Shown: positions 60,028-64,000 of the stretch, one piece after another | Position numbering within the stretch: the first letter of the stretch is position 1 | How the letters are laid out: every line of letters begins with the position of its first letter | Source of the DNA: an uncultured Roseburia sp. | GTDB taxonomy: Bacteria; Bacillota; Clostridia; Lachnospirales; Lachnospiraceae | Length of the DNA: 64,000 nt | Reading direction: 5' to 3' | NCBI GenBank assembly: GCA_947567625.1 | Contig: CANONN010000004.1 | Span: 1 to 64,000 of the forward strand | Translations under genes and position numbers: made by a program | The notes under the pieces: generated by a model | The model's database searches: none | Told to the model about the DNA's origin: nothing | What the model saw: only the letters and a program-made list of their open reading frames with translations

Positions 60028-60942
60028 CTAACCTCCTATTAGAATCCATGCGGCCACCAGCAATGCGCAACCGCAATACAACATTTTTTTGCTGTGGCCC
60101 TTCCACTCGCCGCTGACAATTCCCCATACCAGGGAGACAATCAGCGCGAGCGCATGAAACAACAGCCATCCCATCGCCCCAAGGGCGCCGTCAAGCATGT
60201 TGACCGATACGCCGTAGAGCAAAAGGGCGCCGTACCAAACCATACTCACGACTAACAGGATGATGTATCTTCTGCCCGCTTTTCTGCCGGTAAGGCTTTT
60301 CCATCCGCGCTTTTTGCTAAGCTCTGCGATACACCATAAAACGCTCATCAGGCCGCCGCCCCATAGGACGGGAAGCCACCGGAGCGCAGACTCTGCCAGA
60401 TAGGTGGACGCGCCGCTGACCGTCACAAACTGAAAGCCGATGTTCATCGCGCCCGAGCCAAGACCCGAAAACACAGCCAGCAGAATACCGGTTCTGGAGC
60501 CTTTGACGCCCCCGTCGCGTTTGACGCCCGCCGCTGTAATGACAGCCACGCCGGCAATCGTCAAAAAATAGCCGGGCAGCAGAGACCGTATTTTGGTATC
60601 GCCTGGTATGCCGTCCATGATCATGGGAATCACAGAGCCTGTAATCGTTGATACACCCATAGAAATCCCGTAAACCATCGACATGCCGATTTTATCGATA
60701 GCTTTTGAGAATCCGATCGCCGATAATCCCCATAACGCTCCGCAGCAGAAGGGCAGCGGCGCAGCGGTGAGTGTTGCGTCCCCTGCCAAAAGATGCGCCG
60801 CCGCCGTGGGAAGAGCCACACACATGATGCTGTACACGCACCAAAAGGCCGCCCAGGTAAACGGTGCATATTTTTTGTAGCCCAGTCCGAAGCTTCCCTG
60901 GAAGAAACCAGCTGCGATAAGTAAAAGAATTCCATTTATCAT
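60028..60942 (-). CDS. RhaT-like sugar transporter (DMT superfamily)
   Basis: A 304-residue permease with about ten helices, resembling the L-rhamnose/H+ symporter RhaT of the drug/metabolite transporter superfamily; LWGLSAIGFSKAIDKIGMSM matches the RhaT helix 3-4 region. With the fucosidase next to it in one operon it is likely to carry fucose, rhamnose or fucosylated sugar. It is shorter than E. coli RhaT (344 residues). The start follows AAGAGAA. Confidence 0.82.
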   Translation of the reverse strand: MINGILLLIAAGFFQGSFGLGYKKYAPFTWAAFWCVYSIMCVALPTAAAHLLAGDATLTAAPLPFCCGALWGLSAIGFSKAIDKIGMSMVYGISMGVSTITGSVIPMIMDGIPGDTKIRSLLPGYFLTIAGVAVITAAGVKRDGGVKGSRTGILLAVFSGLGSGAMNIGFQFVTVSGASTYLAESALRWLPVLWGGGLMSVLWCIAELSKKRGWKSLTGRKAGRRYIILLVVSMVWYGALLLYGVSVNMLDGALGAMGWLLFHALALIVSLVWGIVSGEWKGHSKKMLYCGCALLVAAWILIGG

Positions 60943-60995
60943 TTCTCTTTGATTCTCTTTTCCTCCCGATTGCTATTTCTTATGCATAAGATTGC

Positions 60996-61027
60996 AAGAA
61001 GCATCCTGTTTTCACTAAACGCTTCTT
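60996..61027. promoter_or_regulatory. Inverted repeat near transporter promoter
   Basis: AAGAAGC (60996-61002) and GCTTCTT (61021-61027) form a 7-bp dyad 18 bp apart. A minus-strand -10, TATGAT, lies at 61041-61036 without a clear -35. The dyad is a candidate binding site for the neighbouring AraC protein; this is inference. Confidence 0.4.
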
Positions 61028-61120
61028 ACAGATTCATCATAGTGTAAAAGCGGAAAAATAACATGGCCTTATCAGATGTAAACATGGACTTTTTTACAAA
61101 TTAAAATTGCCAAAAAAATA

Positions 61121-61150
61121 TTGATTTATGATACAAAGCTATATTATACT
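61121..61150 (+). promoter_or_regulatory. Promoter for acetyltransferase gene
   Basis: TTGATT (61121-61126), 18 bp, TATACT (61145-61150), about 57 bp before the start codon. Confidence 0.6.
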
Positions 61151-61206
61151 TGAAACCTGGACGTTACAGCATATGTATCTAATATTTCATTTTGGGGGAA
61201 TGTGCG

Positions 61207-61689
61207 ATGAATATAGAAATTGTTTTAGCTTACCAACATACACAAGAAATCAAAACGCTATTTGCGGAATACACAAATATGTTAATAGCAAATGACAGTT
61301 CCTTTCAAACTTATCTTGACATACAGCATTATGATGAAGAAATAAACGATTTAGAAGAAAAATATGGTATGCCTTGTGGAAGATTGTATTTGGCGTACTG
61401 TAACGGAGAAGCCGCGGGCTGTATCGGACTAAAAAGGATAGATGAGACGAATTGTGAAATGAAGCGTCTTTATGTAAGGCCGCAATTTCGGGGGAAACAG
61501 ATTGGTAAGCTGCTGGTACAAAGAATTATCATTGACGCAAAAGAAATTGGTTATTCGACTATGCTGTTAGATACGCTGCCCTTCTTGGAAAGTGCAATAT
61601 GCATGTATGAAAACTATGGATTTTACACCATAGACTGTTATAACAATAGCCCTATGAGCACATCTATCTATATGAGATTGGATTTATGA
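61207..61689 (+). CDS. GNAT-family N-acetyltransferase
   Basis: A 160-residue GNAT acetyltransferase. The acetyl-CoA loop is VRPQFRGKQIGKLL (about residues 91-104), preceded by CEMKRLYV, and the end has CMYENYGF. The substrate is unknown. The start at 61207 follows GGGGGAA. The gene is AT-rich compared with the surrounding loci, which suggests recent acquisition. A strong terminator follows. Confidence 0.9.
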   Translation: MNIEIVLAYQHTQEIKTLFAEYTNMLIANDSSFQTYLDIQHYDEEINDLEEKYGMPCGRLYLAYCNGEAAGCIGLKRIDETNCEMKRLYVRPQFRGKQIGKLLVQRIIIDAKEIGYSTMLLDTLPFLESAICMYENYGFYTIDCYNNSPMSTSIYMRLDL

Positions 61690-61694
61690 TTTTT

Positions 61695-61741
61695 ATGGGA
61701 AGGAAAACGGCTGTTGAACCGGCTTTCCTTCCCATGCTTTT
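61695..61741 (+). terminator. Terminator after acetyltransferase gene
   Basis: ATGGGAAGGAAA (61695-61706) pairs exactly with TTTCCTTCCCAT (61724-61735), CGG/CCG inside, followed by GCTTTTTG. It may also work for the convergent DUF4097 gene. Confidence 0.85.
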
Positions 61742-61787
61742 TGTCTTTCCAATCGTTCATTTGTTCGGCACACCGGGAACGGCAGCG

Positions 61788-62993
61788 TTATGGCCGAGAG
61801 GAATCCTTAAGCGTGATATTGCCGTTTTCGCATGTAATCACTAATTTGCGCTCCGAGCTCACGGCGTCAAGCGTCTTATATTTTTCGCCCATCGTTTCCT
61901 TATTGATTTTAATTTCCCCGTATTCTGTATCCAGATTAAGGGCGTATCCGGCGATCGGATTGGTGAGCTTGAAGGCAACGTCGCCGTACTGCGCTTCGAC
62001 GGTTGCATCCCGGGTGTCAAATTCGTCGATTTCACAGCCGCCGCTCTCCAACTGGAAGGTACAGGTGTCGGCGGTTATATGTTTGGCGGATACGCTGCCG
62101 AACGAGCTATCGAGGGACAAGGTGTTCGCAGAAATATGGTTTAATTTGATATCGCCGCTGTCGCTCGTGACGGTGGCTGCGTCGGCAATCGTGACATTGG
62201 TAAGCGAAGTTTTACCAAACTGCTGGGTGAGAATCAAACTGTCGGCAGTCGTGTTTTCCGCGGAAAAGTTCCCGCTCTCCATCTCTGCGGTCATCTCCCT
62301 GGCGCTGATATTCTCTAGTACGGAGCTTCCGAAATCATTTTTCACCGTCAGGTTGCCGTCGGAATACCCGGTTAATTTTAAATCGCCCGATTCCACCTGA
62401 ATGGAAGTGTCTGCACAGGTAATGCCCTCCAATGTTACGTTGCCAAATTCTGCTGTCAATTCCAGAGACTCGGCTGTGATGGAGCTGACGGATACGTTGC
62501 CGCTTTCACTTTGCAGCGCCACATCTTTTAATACGGCATCCCGGGGAAGATAGACGGTCACATACTCGTCTTTTTGCCATGGACTGGAATTGCCCATCCC
62601 GATCAGCCAGATAGGATGGCTGTTCCAAACGTTGTTCCACTGAATGGACGCTTTGGGGCGCTCTGTTACGGTAAGGAGGCCGTCTGTAACGTCAATGGAT
62701 AATTCGCTGACGGAGGATTTGCCGTAAGCGACGCCGAACTGGTCGGCGGGTTCAATTTTTAAATTGCCAAATTCGACCTGGATATCCATACTGTCAAAAT
62801 CTTCAAGCTCCATCTGCTCTTCGATGTAAGCGACGCGCGCGCCGTTGCCGTTTGGCGTGTTTACCCATATTCCCGAAGAGTTTAACCCTATGCCGTACAC
62901 CCTTCCTCCCAGGATATGCCCGATTCCGGAAATGAGGATGCCGGCCCCGGCGATGCAGATGCAGGTAATAAGATATTTGTGAGATTTGCGCAT
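61788..62993 (-). CDS. DUF4097 beta-strand repeat protein
   Basis: A 401-residue membrane-anchored protein. Residues about 5-30 form a helix; the rest is a beta-solenoid of the DUF4097 type with alternating short repeats such as (V/M)ESG(D/N) and FG(N/S)V, roughly every 20 residues. The family's function is unknown; it commonly follows a PadR regulator and a DUF1700 protein, as here, and is thought to form an envelope-stress or cell-surface unit. The start follows GGGAGG and is 1 base after the DUF1700 stop. Confidence 0.88.
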   Translation of the reverse strand: MRKSHKYLITCICIAGAGILISGIGHILGGRVYGIGLNSSGIWVNTPNGNGARVAYIEEQMELEDFDSMDIQVEFGNLKIEPADQFGVAYGKSSVSELSIDVTDGLLTVTERPKASIQWNNVWNSHPIWLIGMGNSSPWQKDEYVTVYLPRDAVLKDVALQSESGNVSVSSITAESLELTAEFGNVTLEGITCADTSIQVESGDLKLTGYSDGNLTVKNDFGSSVLENISAREMTAEMESGNFSAENTTADSLILTQQFGKTSLTNVTIADAATVTSDSGDIKLNHISANTLSLDSSFGSVSAKHITADTCTFQLESGGCEIDEFDTRDATVEAQYGDVAFKLTNPIAGYALNLDTEYGEIKINKETMGEKYKTLDAVSSERKLVITCENGNITLKDSSRP

Positions 62994-62994
62994 G

Positions 62995-63576
62995 TTACTT
63001 ACCTCCCTTTTTCGCAATCTTGCCGAACAGTTGTATCAGCCATTGCATTATTTTGCGGCCTAAAAGATACATACCCCAGACGAGGAGCAGGCCGATGCCG
63101 ATTTCTGTCAGGCCGTTTCCGAAGCAGATCAGCGCGGCTGGAATACTCTCTGTGATAAGTGTAAATCCGCCGCAAATGGAGATCGGCCCCATGATGACGA
63201 CCATCACACCGCACGCGATAAACACGGCAAACAACATGAAAGAAACGGCAAACAGCATGAGAAACAACGCGCATGCCAGTAGAAACAGGGGCAGGGCGAC
63301 CGGCGCCGCACATACGGCGAGAATACCGACCCAGACAGCGCTCACGCCTTTTTTGACGTCGGTGACAGGCTCGTTTGTGTTTTTGATCGCGATATTGCAG
63401 ATGATCTGATTGGCCGCTTCCTCGGGTGTTCCCAGATCTTCGATCGCCTGCTGCTCATACGCGGCGCCGGCATCTTCAAAATACTCTTCAAAATACGCGA
63501 CCGCCCGGTCAAATTCTTCACGCGGAAGGCGTTTCAACCGCTTTTTTAAGATGTTCATGTACTGTTCTCGATTCAT
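62995..63576 (-). CDS. DUF1700 family membrane protein
   Basis: A 193-residue protein. The N-terminal ~60 residues are a soluble helical domain (MNREQYMNILKKRLKRLP... DLGTPEEAANQI), followed by several strong membrane helices; this is the DUF1700 layout. The start at 63576 is preferred; a GTG at 63588 overlaps the PadR stop. It lies between the PadR regulator and the DUF4097 gene, which makes one operon of three. Confidence 0.88.
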   Translation of the reverse strand: MNREQYMNILKKRLKRLPREEFDRAVAYFEEYFEDAGAAYEQQAIEDLGTPEEAANQIICNIAIKNTNEPVTDVKKGVSAVWVGILAVCAAPVALPLFLLACALFLMLFAVSFMLFAVFIACGVMVVIMGPISICGGFTLITESIPAALICFGNGLTEIGIGLLLVWGMYLLGRKIMQWLIQLFGKIAKKGGK

Positions 63577-63580
63577 AGTT

Positions 63581-64000
63581 TCAATCACCTGCTCTTTCCA
63601 TCGTATTTGGCATTGCTTCAGAACGGTCTGTTTTTTTGAGCGAGCCTAGCATTGCTTCAGAACGGTCTGTATTTTTGAGCGAGCCTGGCATCGTTTCTGA
63701 ACGGTCTGTTTTTTGCAGTGTGCCTGGCATTGCTTCAGAACGGTCTGTATTTTTGAGCGAGCCTGGCATCGTTTCTGAATGATCTGTTTTTTGTAGTGTG
63801 TCTGGCATCGCCTGGGAATGATCTGCGCCTTGCATAATATCCTGCACAGCCTTTTGATGCAGATGCCATTCATCGGAAAGCATCTTGTGATAGATTCTTC
63901 CTGTTTCGGTCATACGGTAATATTTGCGGTTGCGCCCCTGGAAGATTTTATCATAAGCCTCAATATAGCCTTGTTCGGAGAGCCGTTTTAGGACCGGGTA
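63581..64000 (-). CDS. PadR-family regulator with 13-residue repeat tail, partial
   Basis: The frame enters from the right window edge, so the N-terminal part of the winged helix is missing. The first visible residues YPVLKRLSEQGYI and GRNRKYYRMTETG match the PadR recognition helix and wing. After a short helix (about 28 residues) the protein has an unusual tail of six 13-residue repeats (for example RSEAMPGSLKNTD) that PadR proteins normally lack. It presumably represses the DUF1700-DUF4097 genes that follow; its stop overlaps the alternative DUF1700 start. Confidence 0.88.
   Translation of the reverse strand, partial: YPVLKRLSEQGYIEAYDKIFQGRNRKYYRMTETGRIYHKMLSDEWHLHQKAVQDIMQGADHSQAMPDTLQKTDHSETMPGSLKNTDRSEAMPGTLQKTDRSETMPGSLKNTDRSEAMLGSLKKTDRSEAMPNTMERAGD
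63587..63820. repeat. 39-bp in-frame tandem repeat in padR
   Basis: Six 39-bp units (boundaries at 63820, 63781, 63742, 63703, 63664 and 63625 on the minus strand) encode 13-residue repeats. Odd and even units alternate between SLKNTD and TLQKTD endings, giving a 78-bp higher-order period. Copy number can change without a frameshift. Confidence 0.9.

Overview
The window looks like a chromosomal segment of an anaerobic Firmicute, most likely a gut-type Lachnospiraceae (Clostridia). The basis is strong GGAGG ribosome sites, moderate GC, a PPi-type phosphofructokinase, DUF975/DUF1700/DUF4097/DUF4234 membrane proteins, FnIII and Listeria-Bacteroides repeat secreted proteins, and single-gene glycan enzymes. 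The family assignment is an inference from gene content. I see no prophage, transposase, CRISPR array or rRNA; there is one tRNA-Gly.

Layout. 0-2 kb: a cysteine-rich secreted protein cut by the left edge, with an AraC regulator upstream of it. 2-6.5 kb: a GDP-mannose/GDP-L-fucose cassette (gmd, fcl, manC, manA). 6.6-7.4 kb: two small membrane proteins behind a structured leader. 7.5-13.5 kb: two large secreted wall-associated proteins, one with nine FnIII repeats and a GH25 domain that seems to lack two active-site acids, the other with a phage-type lysozyme domain and six alternating B-repeats. 13.9-23 kb: chemoreceptor, aminopeptidase P, a 40-residue membrane peptide, threonine aldolase, amidase, PPi-phosphofructokinase and a radical-SAM-like DUF1848 protein. 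23-29 kb: tRNA-Gly, a duplicated post-tRNA segment, a PL11 rhamnogalacturonan lyase and an inverted-domain GH3 glucosidase. 29.5-36.3 kb: acetyltransferase, tmk, TspO, a DUF975/two-component operon, MoxR ATPase and an S66 peptidase. 36.3-46.1 kb: NfeD, a 52-bp tandem repeat, patatin, a 2-hydroxyacid dehydrogenase, Zn phospholipase C, a flippase-like protein with an LTA-synthase-like enzyme, a HAD phosphatase and an ArsB/NhaD permease. 46.4-52.6 kb: aldo-keto reductase, PilZ protein, then DUF2520-panB-panC-panD-ldh. 52.8-64 kb: proteins of unknown function, a GLUG/LysM protein, a Fic protein, an AraC/fucosidase/RhaT-like transporter locus, an acetyltransferase and a PadR-DUF1700-DUF4097 operon running off the right edge.

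How genes work together. The cassette at 2-6.5 kb could convert fructose-6-P to GDP-L-fucose except for the phosphomannomutase step, which is not in the window. The 57.7-61 kb locus would import and release fucose or a related deoxysugar. The pantothenate operon has panB, panC and panD but no classical panE; the DUF2520 protein at its head is the obvious candidate for ketopantoate reduction. A DUF975 membrane protein shares an operon with an OmpR-type regulator and kinase, behind three GTTAAG repeats phased at 11 bp.

Most unusual signals: the apparently inactivated GH25 domain, structured leaders with competing stems (3.1 kb, 6.6 kb), in-frame and intergenic tandem repeats (13, 24, 39 and 52 bp classes), repeated convergent gene pairs whose stop codons touch or overlap, and a class III-type Fic gene in an AT-rich patch.
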